Assembly (NCBI RefSeq): GCF_024666615.1
Contig: NZ_CP088297.1
Location: 1,984,001-2,048,000, forward strand
Length of the DNA: 64,000 bases
From: Aquabacterium sp. J223
GTDB taxonomy: Bacteria; Pseudomonadota; Gammaproteobacteria; Burkholderiales; Burkholderiaceae_C
Direction of reading: 5' to 3'
Under the pieces are notes generated by a model. That model saw nothing but the letters and a program-made list of their open reading frames with translations, did not search any database and was not told where the DNA came from. Below are positions 44,618-53,716 of this stretch, one piece after another. Every line of letters begins with the position of its first letter. The stretch's first letter is position 1. Both the position numbers and the translations under genes were made by a program.

Positions 44618-45616
44618 ATGCGGCACAGCGTGCTGGTGGCCCGGGCCGCCTTTCCCGACCTCGTCGACCGCCTGCGCGCGCACTTCGACGTGGAGACCAA
44701 CGACGACGACCGCGTCTTCACGCCCGATGAACTCAGCCGCCGGCTGCAGGGCAAGCAGGGCGCCATCACCACCGGCAGCGAACGCATCGACGCGGCCGTG
44801 CTCGATGCCAACCCGCAGTTGCGCGCGGTGTGCAACATGGCCGTGGGCTACAACAACTTTGACGTCGCCGCCTGCACCGCGCGCGGCGTGCTGTGCACCA
44901 ACACGCCCGACGTGTTGACCGAGACCACCGCCGACTTCGGCTTCGCGCTGATGATGGCGGCGGCGCGCCGGCTCACCGAGTCCGAACACTTCCTGCGCGC
45001 CGGCCGGTGGACGAAGTGGTCCTACGACCTGCTGGCCGGACAGGACGTGCACGGCAGCACCCTGGCCATCCTCGGCATGGGCCGCATCGGCAAGGCGATC
45101 GCCCGCCGTGGCCACCATGGCTTCGGCATGCAGGTGATCTACCACAACCGCTCGCACCTTCCGGCGGAGGAGGAGGCGGCGGTGGGCGCACGCTGGGTCG
45201 ACAAGACCACGCTGCTGCGCGACGCCGACCACCTCGTCATCGTGGTGCCGTACAGCGCCGAGTCGCATCACCTGATCGGTGCGGCCGAACTGGCTTCGAT
45301 GAAGCCGACGGCGACGCTCACCAACATCGCGCGGGGAGGCGTGGTGGACGACGCCGCGCTGGCCGAGGCGCTGGCCGCGCGGCGCATCGCGGCCGCCGGC
45401 CTGGACGTCTTCGAAGGCGAGCCGACCGTGCACCCCGACCTGCTGGCGCTGGACAACGTCGTGCTCACGCCGCACATCGCCAGCGCCAGCATCGCCACCC
45501 GGCGCGCGATGTTCGGCCTGGCCGTCGACAACCTGCTCGCCGCGCTGGGCTGCGGTCCCAACGCGGGCCGCCCGCCGACGCCCATCAACCCCGAGGTGCT
45601 GGCGGCCGCCCGTTGA
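44618..45616 (+). CDS. D-isomer-specific 2-hydroxyacid dehydrogenase (glyoxylate/hydroxypyruvate reductase-like)
   Basis: The 332-residue NAD(P)H enzyme reduces 2-keto acids. The Rossmann motif is LAILGMGRIGKAIARRG. The substrate Arg is in NIARGGVVDDAAL, the Glu in GLDVFEGEPTVHP and the His in LTPHIASASIATR. The NADP-type residues HNRSHL after the second strand suggest NADPH use. Its pattern fits the GhrB/glyoxylate reductase group. Confidence 0.92.
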   Translation: MRHSVLVARAAFPDLVDRLRAHFDVETNDDDRVFTPDELSRRLQGKQGAITTGSERIDAAVLDANPQLRAVCNMAVGYNNFDVAACTARGVLCTNTPDVLTETTADFGFALMMAAARRLTESEHFLRAGRWTKWSYDLLAGQDVHGSTLAILGMGRIGKAIARRGHHGFGMQVIYHNRSHLPAEEEAAVGARWVDKTTLLRDADHLVIVVPYSAESHHLIGAAELASMKPTATLTNIARGGVVDDAALAEALAARRIAAAGLDVFEGEPTVHPDLLALDNVVLTPHIASASIATRRAMFGLAVDNLLAALGCGPNAGRPPTPINPEVLAAAR

Positions 45617-45623
45617 CCGGTGG

Positions 45624-45643
45624 ACCGGTCCGCACGGACCGGT
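45624..45643. terminator. Hairpin after the 2-hydroxyacid dehydrogenase gene
   Basis: ACCGGTCCG and CGGACCGGT form a perfect nine-base-pair stem with a two-base loop eight bases after the stop codon. There is no T-run, so termination is possible but unproven. The remaining 140 bases before tctB contain the probable promoter of the transporter. Confidence 0.4.
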
Positions 45644-45782
45644 GCGTTCTGGAACTCGGCCATACAGCGCTGCATGGCGGTCGATCGGCGGCGTCCCCCC
45701 GTTACGTGTAAACCACAGCGGGTGCCTGGAGGGCCATGCCTAGAATCCACGCCGATTCCAATACCGCCTCGAGGTTCCCCAC

Positions 45783-46253
45783 GTGAAGATCAAGAGCCAG
45801 AAAGACTTCTGGTCGGGGCTGATGTTCATCGCCGTTGGCGCAGGCTTTTCTGCGGGCGCGTTGAACTACAGCTTCGGCTCTTCGGCCCGTCCCGGGCCAG
45901 GCTACTTTCCCTTTGGGCTCGGCGCTCTGTTGGCCGTCCTCGGTCTGGTGGTGCTGTTCAATTCGCTGACCATCGAAACCGAGGACGGGGAGCCCATCGG
46001 GGGGATCGCCTGGCGGCCGTTGGTCGTCCTCGTGGTGTCCATCGTCCTCTTCGGTTTCCTGCTGCCGAAGCTGGGCATGATCGTCTCCCTGCCGCTGCTG
46101 GTCCTGGCCACGGCCACCGCCAGTCACGAGTTCCACTGGCGCGATGCCCTCATCAACGCGATCGTGCTCACCGCCTTTTCTTGGGTGGTCTTCATCTGGG
46201 GCCTGTCCCTGACCATTCCGCTGTGGCCCGCGTTCACCGCGGCCGCGGGCTGA
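45783..46253 (+). CDS. tctB: Tripartite tricarboxylate transporter small membrane protein (TctB)
   Basis: The 156-residue protein with four membrane helices is the small permease subunit of a TTT-family secondary transporter. The GSSARPGPGYFPFGLGALLA loop after helix one is diagnostic of TctB. It precedes tctA by 13 bases. No binding protein gene is adjacent; the Bug proteins at 714-1703 and 29306-30313 are candidates but unlinked. Confidence 0.93.
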   Translation: MKIKSQKDFWSGLMFIAVGAGFSAGALNYSFGSSARPGPGYFPFGLGALLAVLGLVVLFNSLTIETEDGEPIGGIAWRPLVVLVVSIVLFGFLLPKLGMIVSLPLLVLATATASHEFHWRDALINAIVLTAFSWVVFIWGLSLTIPLWPAFTAAAG

Positions 46254-46266
46254 GGGAACCGCCACC

Positions 46267-47772
46267 ATGGAACTGCTGAACAACCTGGCGATCGGCTTCG
46301 GCGTCGCCTTCACTTTCCAGAACCTGCTGTACGCCTTCGGCGGCGCGGTGCTGGGCACCCTGATCGGCGTGCTGCCGGGCCTCGGCCCGGTGACCACGAT
46401 CGCGATGCTGCTGCCGTCCATCTACGCGCTGGACGCCACGCCGGCGCTGATCATGCTGGCCGGCATCTACTACGGCGCGCAGTACGGCGGCTCCACCACC
46501 GCCATCCTGATCAACGTGCCGGGCGAGTCGTCCTCGGTGGTCACCGCGATCGACGGTTACCAGATGGCCCGCCAGGGCCGTGCCGGTGCGGCCTTGGCCG
46601 CCGCCGGCCTCGGCTCGTTCTTCGCGGGCACCGTCGGCACGATGATCATCGCGGCGTTCGCGCCGCCGCTGACCGAGGTGGCCTTCAAGTTCGGCCCGGC
46701 CGAGTACTTCTCGCTGATGGTGCTGGGCCTGATCGGCGCCGTCGTGCTGGCGTCGGGCTCGCTGGTCAAGGCGATCGCGATGATCCTGCTCGGCCTGCTG
46801 CTGGGCCAGATCAACACCGACGTCATCTCCGGCACGCCGCGCTACAGCTTCGACATCCCGGAGCTCACCGACGGCATCGGCTTCGTCGCCATCGCCATGG
46901 GCGTGTTCGGCTTCGGCGAGATCATCGCCAACCTCGGCATGCCCGCCGAGAAGCGCGAGGTCTTCACGCGGGAGGTGAAGGGGCTGTGGCCGACGCGGGA
47001 GGACTTCCGACTGGCGGCGCCCGCGGTGCTGCGCGGCACCGCGCTGGGCTCCATCCTCGGCATCCTGCCCGGGGGGGCACTGCTCGCCTCCTTCGCCGCC
47101 TACACGATGGAGAAGAAGCTGGCGAGCGATGCCAGCAAGTTCGGTCGTGGCGACATCCGCGGCGTGGCGGGTCCGGAGTCGGCCAACAACGCCGGCGCGC
47201 AGACCAGCTTCATCCCGATGCTGACGCTGGGCATTCCGCCCAACCCGGTGATGGCGCTGATGGTCGGTGCGATGACCATCAAGGGCATCCAGCCGGGCCC
47301 GCAGGTGATGACGAGCAACCCGGAGCTGTTCTGGGGCCTGATCGCGTCGATGTGGATCGGCAACCTGATGCTGGTGATCCTGAACCTGCCGCTGATCGGC
47401 ATCTGGATCAAGCTGCTGACGGTGCCCTACCGCTTCCTGTACCCGGCCATCATGGTGTTCTGCTGCATCGGCCTGTACACGCTCAACAACAACACCTTCG
47501 ACGTGTACATCGGCGCGCTGTTCGCGGTCGTCGGCTACCTCTTCTACAAGCTCGGTTGCGAGCCGGCGCCGCTGCTGCTCGGCTTCATCCTCGGGCCGAT
47601 GATGGAAGAGAACCTGCGCCGGGCGCTGCTGTTGTCGCGCGGCGACTGGACCACCTTCGGCACCCGCCCGCTGTCGGCCGGCCTGCTGATCGCCGCCGCG
47701 CTGATGGTGGTGGTGGTGTCGCTGCCGTCGATCAAGAAGAAGCGCGAGGTCGCGTTCAAGGACGCCGACTGA
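46267..47772 (+). CDS. tctA: Tripartite tricarboxylate transporter large membrane protein (TctA)
   Basis: The 501-residue, roughly 12-helix permease has the TctA signatures TLIGVLPGLGPVTTIAMLLP, GIYYGAQYGGSTTAILINVPGE (read in two parts) and the second-half repeat LGSILGILPGGALLASFAAY with GVAGPESANNAGAQ. With TctB and a periplasmic Bug protein it imports carboxylates using the sodium or proton gradient. A terminator follows after about 40 bases. Confidence 0.95.
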   Translation: MELLNNLAIGFGVAFTFQNLLYAFGGAVLGTLIGVLPGLGPVTTIAMLLPSIYALDATPALIMLAGIYYGAQYGGSTTAILINVPGESSSVVTAIDGYQMARQGRAGAALAAAGLGSFFAGTVGTMIIAAFAPPLTEVAFKFGPAEYFSLMVLGLIGAVVLASGSLVKAIAMILLGLLLGQINTDVISGTPRYSFDIPELTDGIGFVAIAMGVFGFGEIIANLGMPAEKREVFTREVKGLWPTREDFRLAAPAVLRGTALGSILGILPGGALLASFAAYTMEKKLASDASKFGRGDIRGVAGPESANNAGAQTSFIPMLTLGIPPNPVMALMVGAMTIKGIQPGPQVMTSNPELFWGLIASMWIGNLMLVILNLPLIGIWIKLLTVPYRFLYPAIMVFCCIGLYTLNNNTFDVYIGALFAVVGYLFYKLGCEPAPLLLGFILGPMMEENLRRALLLSRGDWTTFGTRPLSAGLLIAAALMVVVVSLPSIKKKREVAFKDAD

Positions 47773-47814
47773 GGACGGACGGGCGTCCTGCGGACGCCTG
47801 ACACCGATCCGATA

Positions 47815-47845
47815 GGCCCGCCACCACCGGTGCGCGGGCCTTTTT
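47815..47845 (+). terminator. Rho-independent terminator after tctA
   Basis: GGCCCGC and GCGGGCC pair around a 12-base loop and are followed by TTTTTC. It lies 42 bases after the tctA stop and ends the tctBA transcript. Confidence 0.85.
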
Positions 47846-47913
47846 CATGGCCCGGTCCTTGGCCGGTCCGCACCGGCACAGAATGGCGCAACCGCCTTCC
47901 GGGTCCCATCGCC

Positions 47914-49536
47914 ATGCACGCCTTCGACTGGTCCGCCGCCTACCCGTCCATCCGCCTGCCGGTCTTCGGCCGCCAGGCCGTGGCCACCTCGCATCCGCTG
48001 GCCGCGCAGGCGGGCCTGGCGGTGATGCGCCAGGGCGGCAACGCCATCGACGCGGCCATTGCCGCCGCGGCGGTCATGACCATCGTCGAACCGTGCAGCA
48101 ACGGCCTGGGTTCCGATGCCTTCTGCATCCTGTGGGACGGTGCCCAACTGCATGGGCTCAACGCCTCCGGCCGCGCGCCGGCGGCGTGGACACCGGCTTA
48201 CTTCCGCGGCCGATACGGCGACGCCGCGCGGCATCCGCCGGTGCGGGGCTGGGATTCGGTCACCGTGCCGGGTGCCGTCGCCGCCTGGGCGGCGCTGCAC
48301 CAGCGCTTCGGCCGGCTGCCGTTCGAAGGGCTGATGGCGCCGGCCGCCGAGGTCGCCGAGCGTGGCTTCGCGGTGCCGGTGGTGGTACAGCAGAAGTGGC
48401 AGGCGGCGTCGGAGGTGCCGGACCTCGTGCGCCAGCCGGGCTTTGGCGAGACCTTCCTGCCGCGTGGCCGCGCGCCGCAGGTGGGTGAGCGCGTCACCAT
48501 GCCGGGCGCCGCCCGCACGCTGCGCGCCATCGGTGCCAGCGCGGGCCGTGCGTTCTACGAAGGTGAGGTGGCCGAGGCCATCGCCCGCCATGCCGCCGCC
48601 CACGGCGGGGCGCTGACCCGCGCCGACCTGGCCGGCTACCAGCCGGAGTGGGTCACGCCCATCGCGCAGGACTACCTGGGCCACACGCTGCACGAGATCC
48701 CGCCCAACGGCCAGGGCATCGCGGCGCTGATGGCCCTCGGCATGGCCGCCCGCTTCGACCTGCCCTCGATGAAGCCGGACAGCGCCGAGGCCCACCACCT
48801 GCTGATCGAGGCGATGAAGCTGGCCTTCGCCGACGTCTACCACCACGTGGCCGAAGGCACCAGCATGCGCTGCACCGCCGAGCACCTGCTCGACGAGGGC
48901 TACCTGGCCGAGCGCGCGCGCCTGATCGACCCCCGGCGGGCGCAGGACTTCGGCCATGGCAACCCGGTCAAGGGCGGCACCATCTACCTCACCGCGGCCG
49001 ACGACGAAGGCCGCATGGTCAGCTTCATCCAGAGCAACTACATGGGCTTCGGCTCCGGCGTGGTGGTGCCGGAGGTCGGGGTCTCGCTGCAGAACCGCGG
49101 CCATGCCTTCAGCCTCGACCCCGACAGCCCCAACGTCGTGGCGCCGGGCAAGCGGCCCTTCCACACCATCATCCCGGCCTTCCTGACGCGGGACGGCGCC
49201 CCGGTGATGAGCTTCGGCGTCATGGGCGCCAACATGCAGCCGCAGGGCCACCTGCAGACGGTGGTGCGCATGCTGGCCTGGGGCCAGCAGCCCCAGGCGG
49301 CCTGCGACGCCCCGCGCTGGCGGGTCAACGAGGGCCTGGAGCTCAACGTCGAAGCGGCGATGGACCCGGCCCTCGTGCAGGGCCTGCGCGACCGCGGCCA
49401 CCGGCTGGAGACCATCCTCGACAGCTACCAGGACTTCGGCGCCGGCCAGTTCATCTGGCGCCTGGGCGACCCCGCGGTCGACGGCTACGCCGCCGCCAGC
49501 GACCCGCGCCGCGACGGCCTCGTCGCCGCCTGGTAG
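47914..49536 (+). CDS. Gamma-glutamyltransferase-family protein
   Basis: The 540-residue Ntn-hydrolase is made as one chain and normally cleaves itself before a catalytic Thr. The large-subunit part has VATSHPLAAQAGLAVMRQGG and GRLPFEGLMAPAAEVAERGF. The probable cleavage site is G-G-T356 in VKGGTIYLTAADDEGRM, and GFGSGVVVPEVGVSLQNRG closes the active site. In classical GGT the Thr is followed by TH; here it is IY, so substrate and activity may differ. No signal peptide is seen from ATG 47914, which suggests a cytoplasmic member, as in many Burkholderiales. The start leaves 17 bases to a poor upstream region. Confidence 0.88.
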   Translation: MHAFDWSAAYPSIRLPVFGRQAVATSHPLAAQAGLAVMRQGGNAIDAAIAAAAVMTIVEPCSNGLGSDAFCILWDGAQLHGLNASGRAPAAWTPAYFRGRYGDAARHPPVRGWDSVTVPGAVAAWAALHQRFGRLPFEGLMAPAAEVAERGFAVPVVVQQKWQAASEVPDLVRQPGFGETFLPRGRAPQVGERVTMPGAARTLRAIGASAGRAFYEGEVAEAIARHAAAHGGALTRADLAGYQPEWVTPIAQDYLGHTLHEIPPNGQGIAALMALGMAARFDLPSMKPDSAEAHHLLIEAMKLAFADVYHHVAEGTSMRCTAEHLLDEGYLAERARLIDPRRAQDFGHGNPVKGGTIYLTAADDEGRMVSFIQSNYMGFGSGVVVPEVGVSLQNRGHAFSLDPDSPNVVAPGKRPFHTIIPAFLTRDGAPVMSFGVMGANMQPQGHLQTVVRMLAWGQQPQAACDAPRWRVNEGLELNVEAAMDPALVQGLRDRGHRLETILDSYQDFGAGQFIWRLGDPAVDGYAAASDPRRDGLVAAW

Positions 49537-49542
49537 CCGCGG

Positions 49543-50439
49543 TTGGCGGGTCGCGTGCTCGACCGGCCGCGGGCCACCGGTGCCGCGCTCGCGCTGCTCG
49601 GCGCGGTCGCGTTCTCCGGCAAGGCCATCATCGTCAAGCTGGCCTACCGGCACGGCGTCGATGCGGTGACGCTGATCATGTACCGCATGCTCTTCGCGCT
49701 GCCGCTGTTTCTGGCGCTGGCCTGGTGGGCGGGCCGGGGCCGGCCCCCGCTGGCCCGGCGGGACTGGATGGCGGTGGCGGGTCTCGGCTTCAGCGGCTAC
49801 TACCTGTCCAGCTTCCTCGATTTCGCCGGCCTGCAGTACGTCAGCGCCAGCCTGGAGCGGCTGATCCTCTACCTCAACCCGACGCTGGTGCTGCTGCTCG
49901 GCCTGGTCGTGCTCAAGCGCCGGCCGACGGCGCGGCAGTGGGGCGCGCTGGCGCTGAGCTACGCCGGCGTGCTCGTCGTCTTCGGCCACGAGGCCACGCT
50001 GGCCGGTCCCGACGCCGCGCTCGGCGCGCTGCTGGTCTTCGGCAGCGCGCTCAGCTACGCCGTCTACCTGCTGTACAGCGGCGAGGTGGTGGGCCGCCTC
50101 GGCTCGCTGCGGCTGACCGGCCTGGCCACCTCCGTCGCCTGCGTGCTGTGCATCCTGCAGTTCCTGCTGCTGCGGCCGCTGCAGGCGGCCGTCGTCGCCG
50201 CGCCGGTGGTCGGGCTGTCGGTGCTCAACGCGGTGCTGTGCACCTTCGCGCCGGTGCTGATGGTGATGATGGCCATCGAACGGCTGGGCGCGTCGTTGAC
50301 GGCGCAGGCCGGCATGGTCGGGCCGGTGGCCACGCTCGTCATGGGCGTGGTCATCCTCGGCGAGCCGTTCACCGTGTGGATCGCGGCCGGCACGGTGCTG
50401 GTGCTGGCCGGTGTCGCCTGGCTGGCCGGCGGCCGCTGA
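49543..50439 (+). CDS. EamA-family (DMT) transporter
   Basis: The protein of about 298 residues has ten hydrophobic helices in two EamA repeats (ALLGAVAFSGKAIIVKLAY and LGALLVFGSALSYAVYLLY). These inner-membrane proteins export amino acids or metabolites. The start is TTG 49543, or GTG 49555, four codons later; neither has a strong ribosome site. It follows the GGT-like gene by 6 bases and precedes an SDR gene, so an operon is likely. Confidence 0.87.
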   Translation: MAGRVLDRPRATGAALALLGAVAFSGKAIIVKLAYRHGVDAVTLIMYRMLFALPLFLALAWWAGRGRPPLARRDWMAVAGLGFSGYYLSSFLDFAGLQYVSASLERLILYLNPTLVLLLGLVVLKRRPTARQWGALALSYAGVLVVFGHEATLAGPDAALGALLVFGSALSYAVYLLYSGEVVGRLGSLRLTGLATSVACVLCILQFLLLRPLQAAVVAAPVVGLSVLNAVLCTFAPVLMVMMAIERLGASLTAQAGMVGPVATLVMGVVILGEPFTVWIAAGTVLVLAGVAWLAGGR

Positions 50440-50477
50440 CCGTTGCCACCCCTTCAACCCCTCGACAGGAGCAACTC

Positions 50478-51260
50478 ATGGATCTGGGCATCGACGGCAA
50501 GTGGGCGCTGGTGTGCGCCGCCAGCAAGGGACTGGGCAAGGCCAGCGCCGCGGCGCTGGCCGAGGCCGGCGTCAACCTCGTCATCACTGCCCGGGGCGCC
50601 GACGCGCTGGCGCAGGCCGCCGACGAACTGCGCGCCCTGGGCCGCGGCGAGGTCCGCACCGTGGCCGGCGACATCACCACCGCCGAAGGCCGCGCCTCGG
50701 CGCTGGCCGCCTGTCCGCAGGTCGACATCCTGGTCACCAACGCCGGCGGCCCGCCCACCGGCGACTTCCGGGACTGGGACCGCGCAGCCTGGATCGCGGC
50801 GCTCGACGCCAACATGCTCACCCCCATCGAGCTGATCAAGGCCACGGTGGACGGCATGGCCGACCGCGGTTTCGGCCGCATCGTCAACATCACCTCGGGC
50901 GCGGTGAAGGCGCCGATCGCTTCGCTGGGGCTGTCCAACGGCGCGCGCAGCGGGCTCACCGGCTTCGTCGCCGGGCTGTCCCGCCAGCCCCGGCTGGCCG
51001 GCCGCAACGTCACCCTCAACAACCTGCTGCCCGGCGCCTTCGACACCGACCGGCTTCGCAAGACGCTGCAGGCGCAGGCGGGCAGCGGCCTGTCCGTCGA
51101 ACAGGCGGCCCAGCAGCGCCTGAAGACCATCCCCGCGGGCCGTTTCGGCGACGCCGCGGAGTTCGGCGCGCTGTGCGCCTTCGTCTGCAGCGCGCAGGCC
51201 GGTTACCTCACCGGGCAGAACCTGCTGATCGACGGCGGCGCCTACGGCGGCACCTTCTAG
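50478..51260 (+). CDS. Atypical short-chain dehydrogenase/reductase family protein
   Basis: The 260-residue Rossmann-fold protein starts with WALVCAASKGLGKASAAALAE, a variant of the TGxxxGxG motif, and has the NAG block LVTNAGGPPTGD. After the catalytic Ser region (IVNITSGAVKAPIASLGL) the expected Y-x3-K is replaced by SNGARSGLTGF, so both Tyr and Lys are missing. Such atypical SDRs are common and usually annotated as 3-oxoacyl-ACP reductases, but the normal mechanism is not possible. A CAGGAG site precedes ATG 50478. Confidence 0.87.
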   Translation: MDLGIDGKWALVCAASKGLGKASAAALAEAGVNLVITARGADALAQAADELRALGRGEVRTVAGDITTAEGRASALAACPQVDILVTNAGGPPTGDFRDWDRAAWIAALDANMLTPIELIKATVDGMADRGFGRIVNITSGAVKAPIASLGLSNGARSGLTGFVAGLSRQPRLAGRNVTLNNLLPGAFDTDRLRKTLQAQAGSGLSVEQAAQQRLKTIPAGRFGDAAEFGALCAFVCSAQAGYLTGQNLLIDGGAYGGTF

Positions 51261-51269
51261 GGGCGGTGG

Positions 51270-52199
51270 CTAGCGGCGGCTTGTCGGCGCGCCGGCGCTG
51301 ACGGCGATGCCGCCGACGATCAGCGCGAAGGCCAGCGCGTGGTAGCCGTGCGGCGGCTCGCCGAGCACCGCGGCCGACAGCAGCGCGGTGAACAGCGGCG
51401 TCAGGTTGTTGAAGAAGGCGGCCAGCGCCGGGCCGCCTTCCGCCACGCCCAGGCCCCAGCAGCGAAACGCCAGGATGGACGGGCCGATCGCCACGTACAG
51501 CAGCAGCACCAGCAGCCGGGCGTCCCACTGCACCGGGGTGTCGGTCACCAGCGCTTCCGCCCCGGCCGCGGCGGCCGCGCCGACCAGGCCGAAGGCGATC
51601 TGCAGCGCCAGGAAGGCCGCCCAGTCCCAGTCCGGCCGCTGGGGCGCCCGCATGTGCGCCGGCGGCCGCACCAGCATCCAGGTGTAGAAGGCCCATGCGA
51701 CGACGGACAGCACGACGTAGAGGTCGCCGCGAACGAAGCGCACCTCGGCCAGCGCCGACGGGTCGCCGCGCGAGATCACGCAGAGCACCCCGGCCAGCGA
51801 CAGCGCGGCGCCCACCCCCTGCCGGACGCCGACCTGCTCCCCGAAGCACAGGGCGCCCACCGCCAGGACCCACAGCGGCAGGCTGGAGGCGATCAGCGTC
51901 ACGTTGATCGGCGTCGAGCTGACCAGGGCCAGGTACTGCAGCGCGTTGAACGTCGCCACGCTGAGCAGCCCGAGCACCGCCAGGTAGCGCCAGCGCCGGA
52001 CCACCTCGCCCGGCGATCGGAACACCGACCGTGCCAGCGGCAGCAGCAGCAGCAGCGCCACCGCCCAGCGCAGGCAGTTGAGCAGCAGCGGCGGCACGCT
52101 GCCCACCGCCAGCCGACCGGCGATGGCGTTGCCCGACCACAGCAGCGGGGCGGTCGTCATCAGCAGGACCAGGCGGGGCGACAGGCGGGCGGTGCTCAC
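51270..52199 (-). CDS. EamA-family (DMT) transporter, second copy
   Basis: The 309-residue protein with ten membrane helices has two EamA repeats (PLLWSGNAIAGRLAVGSVPP in the first, VRGDLYVVLSVVAWAFYTWM in the second). It is only distantly similar to the copy at 49543. The start is taken as GTG 52199 because the first helix follows at once and upstream residues are low-complexity proline/arginine. It converges with the SDR gene (9 bases apart) and diverges from the quinone reductase. Confidence 0.87.
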   Translation of the reverse strand: MSTARLSPRLVLLMTTAPLLWSGNAIAGRLAVGSVPPLLLNCLRWAVALLLLLPLARSVFRSPGEVVRRWRYLAVLGLLSVATFNALQYLALVSSTPINVTLIASSLPLWVLAVGALCFGEQVGVRQGVGAALSLAGVLCVISRGDPSALAEVRFVRGDLYVVLSVVAWAFYTWMLVRPPAHMRAPQRPDWDWAAFLALQIAFGLVGAAAAAGAEALVTDTPVQWDARLLVLLLYVAIGPSILAFRCWGLGVAEGGPALAAFFNNLTPLFTALLSAAVLGEPPHGYHALAFALIVGGIAVSAGAPTSRR

Positions 52200-52320
52200 G
52201 GGAACGGTGATGGGGCGAGGCGGCGGGGGGCGGCGATTCTGGCCCACCGCCCGTGCCCGCGCTGCAGGCGGCGCGGGCTTGGCATACCCTTGCACCAACG
52301 TCAGCTGCAGGAGACACGAC

Positions 52321-53304
52321 ATGCCACGAGCCGTCCAGATCCGCCGCTTCGGCGGGCCCGAGGTGATGGAGATCGCCGAGGTGCCGGTGGGTGAGCCCGG
52401 CCCCGGCGAACTGCGCATCCGCCACCACGCCTGCGGCCTCAACTTCATCGACGTCTACCAGCGCACCGGCCTGTACCCGAACCCGCTGCCGCTGGTGCTC
52501 GGCATGGAAGGCGCCGGCGTCGTCGAGGCGGTGGGCGAGGGCGTCACCCACCTCCAGCCGGGCGACCGCGCCGCCTATGCCGCCGGCCAGCCCGGTGCCT
52601 ACGCCGAGCAGCGCGTGATGAAGGCCGCGCAGGTGGTGCAACTGCCCGACGCCATCGATTTCGAGACCGGCGCGGCGATGATGCTCAAGGGCCTGACCGC
52701 GCAGTACCTGCTGAAGAAGGCGCGGCCGGTGGAAGGGCTGGAGCCGGGCGACTTCGTGCTCTTCCATGCCGCCGCCGGCGGTGTCGGCCTCATCGCCTGC
52801 CAGTGGGCGCGGGCGCTCGGCCTGCAGCTCATCGCCACCGCCGGCAGCGCCGCCAAGTGCGCGCTGGCGCTGGAACACGGTGCCGCGCACGCCATCGACT
52901 ACACCCGCGAGGACTTCGTCGAACGGGTCAAGGCCATCACCGGCGGGCGCGGCGTCAAGGTGGTCTACGACTCGGTGGGCAAGGACACCTTCGAGGGCAG
53001 CCTCAACTGCCTGCGTCCCTTCGGCCTGATGGCCGCCTTCGGCAATGCCTCGGGCCCGGTGCCGCCGTTCGCGCCCGGCGTGCTGGCCGCCAAGGGCTCG
53101 CTCTACCTGACCCGGCAGACCCTGTTCACCCACATCGCCACCCGCGAGGGCACCCAGGCCATGGCCGACGACCTGTTCGAGGTGGTCGGCAGCGGCGAGG
53201 TGAAGATCCGCATCGACCAGCGCTTCGCGCTGGCCGACGTCGCCGAGGCGCACCGCGCGCTCGAAGGCCGCCGGACCACCGGCAGCACGATCTTGATCCC
53301 CTGA
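52321..53304 (+). CDS. Quinone oxidoreductase, zinc-free MDR family (QorA-like)
   Basis: The 327-residue NADPH:quinone reductase has the zeta-crystallin/QOR signature: ACGLNFIDVYQRTGLYPNPL, LGMEGAGVVEAVGEGV, LHAAAGGVGL-type block FHAAAGGVGLIACQWARALG, and AAFGNASGPVPPF. There are no zinc ligands. It reduces quinones by one electron or protects against electrophiles. A CAGGAGACACGAC ribosome region precedes ATG 52321. Confidence 0.93.
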   Translation: MPRAVQIRRFGGPEVMEIAEVPVGEPGPGELRIRHHACGLNFIDVYQRTGLYPNPLPLVLGMEGAGVVEAVGEGVTHLQPGDRAAYAAGQPGAYAEQRVMKAAQVVQLPDAIDFETGAAMMLKGLTAQYLLKKARPVEGLEPGDFVLFHAAAGGVGLIACQWARALGLQLIATAGSAAKCALALEHGAAHAIDYTREDFVERVKAITGGRGVKVVYDSVGKDTFEGSLNCLRPFGLMAAFGNASGPVPPFAPGVLAAKGSLYLTRQTLFTHIATREGTQAMADDLFEVVGSGEVKIRIDQRFALADVAEAHRALEGRRTTGSTILIP

Positions 53305-53321
53305 CGGGGCGACAAGGCGAG

Positions 53322-53340
53322 GGGGCGGCTTTGCCGCCCC
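53322..53340. terminator. Hairpin between converging genes, likely two-way terminator
   Basis: GGGGCGGC-TTT-GCCGCCCC is a perfect eight-base-pair stem between the ends of the quinone reductase and FKBP genes. It reads as a stem on both strands. No T-run follows, so efficiency is uncertain. Confidence 0.5.
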
Positions 53341-53350
53341 TCCACCGTCC

Positions 53351-53716
53351 TCAGGCTTCGAGCAACTCGACCTCGAACACGAGCGTCGCGTTCGGCGGGA
53401 TGACGCCGCCGGCGCCGCGGGCGCCGTAGCCCAGCGCGGGCGGGATGGTCAGCACCCGGGTGCCGCCCACCTTCATGCCCTGCACGCCCTCGTCCCAGCC
53501 GCGGATCACCATGCCCGCGCCGAGGTGGAATTCGAAGGGGTCGTTGCGGTCGCGGCTGGAGTCGAACTTGGCGCCGCGGCCGTTCGGCTTGGCCGGGTCG
53601 CTCAGCCAGCCGGTGTAGTGCACCCGCACCGGCCGGCCGGCCTGGGCTTCGGTGCCGTCGCCGACGTTGGTGTCCTCGTACTGCAGGCCGCTGGCGGTGG
53701 TGGTGGTCTGGCTCAT
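53351..53716 (-). CDS. FKBP-type peptidyl-prolyl cis-trans isomerase
   Basis: The 121-residue single FKBP domain has no signal peptide, so it acts in the cytoplasm. The active-site pattern is complete: [55 protein letters not shown] and LVFEVELL. It is the second gene of an operon with gluQ (ATGA overlap at 53713-53716). Confidence 0.95.
   Translation of the reverse strand: MSQTTTTASGLQYEDTNVGDGTEAQAGRPVRVHYTGWLSDPAKPNGRGAKFDSSRDRNDPFEFHLGAGMVIRGWDEGVQGMKVGGTRVLTIPPALGYGARGAGGVIPPNATLVFEVELLEA

Noticed and set aside
47845-50457. An 870-codon open frame on the minus strand opposite the GGT-like and EamA genes
   Set aside because: It spans two well-supported plus-strand genes and has antisense composition (His/Gln/Gly/Arg rich) with no recognisable domain.
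53322-53340. A regulatory RNA at the hairpin between qor and FKBP genes
   Set aside because: A simple symmetric stem between converging genes is adequately explained as a two-way terminator.
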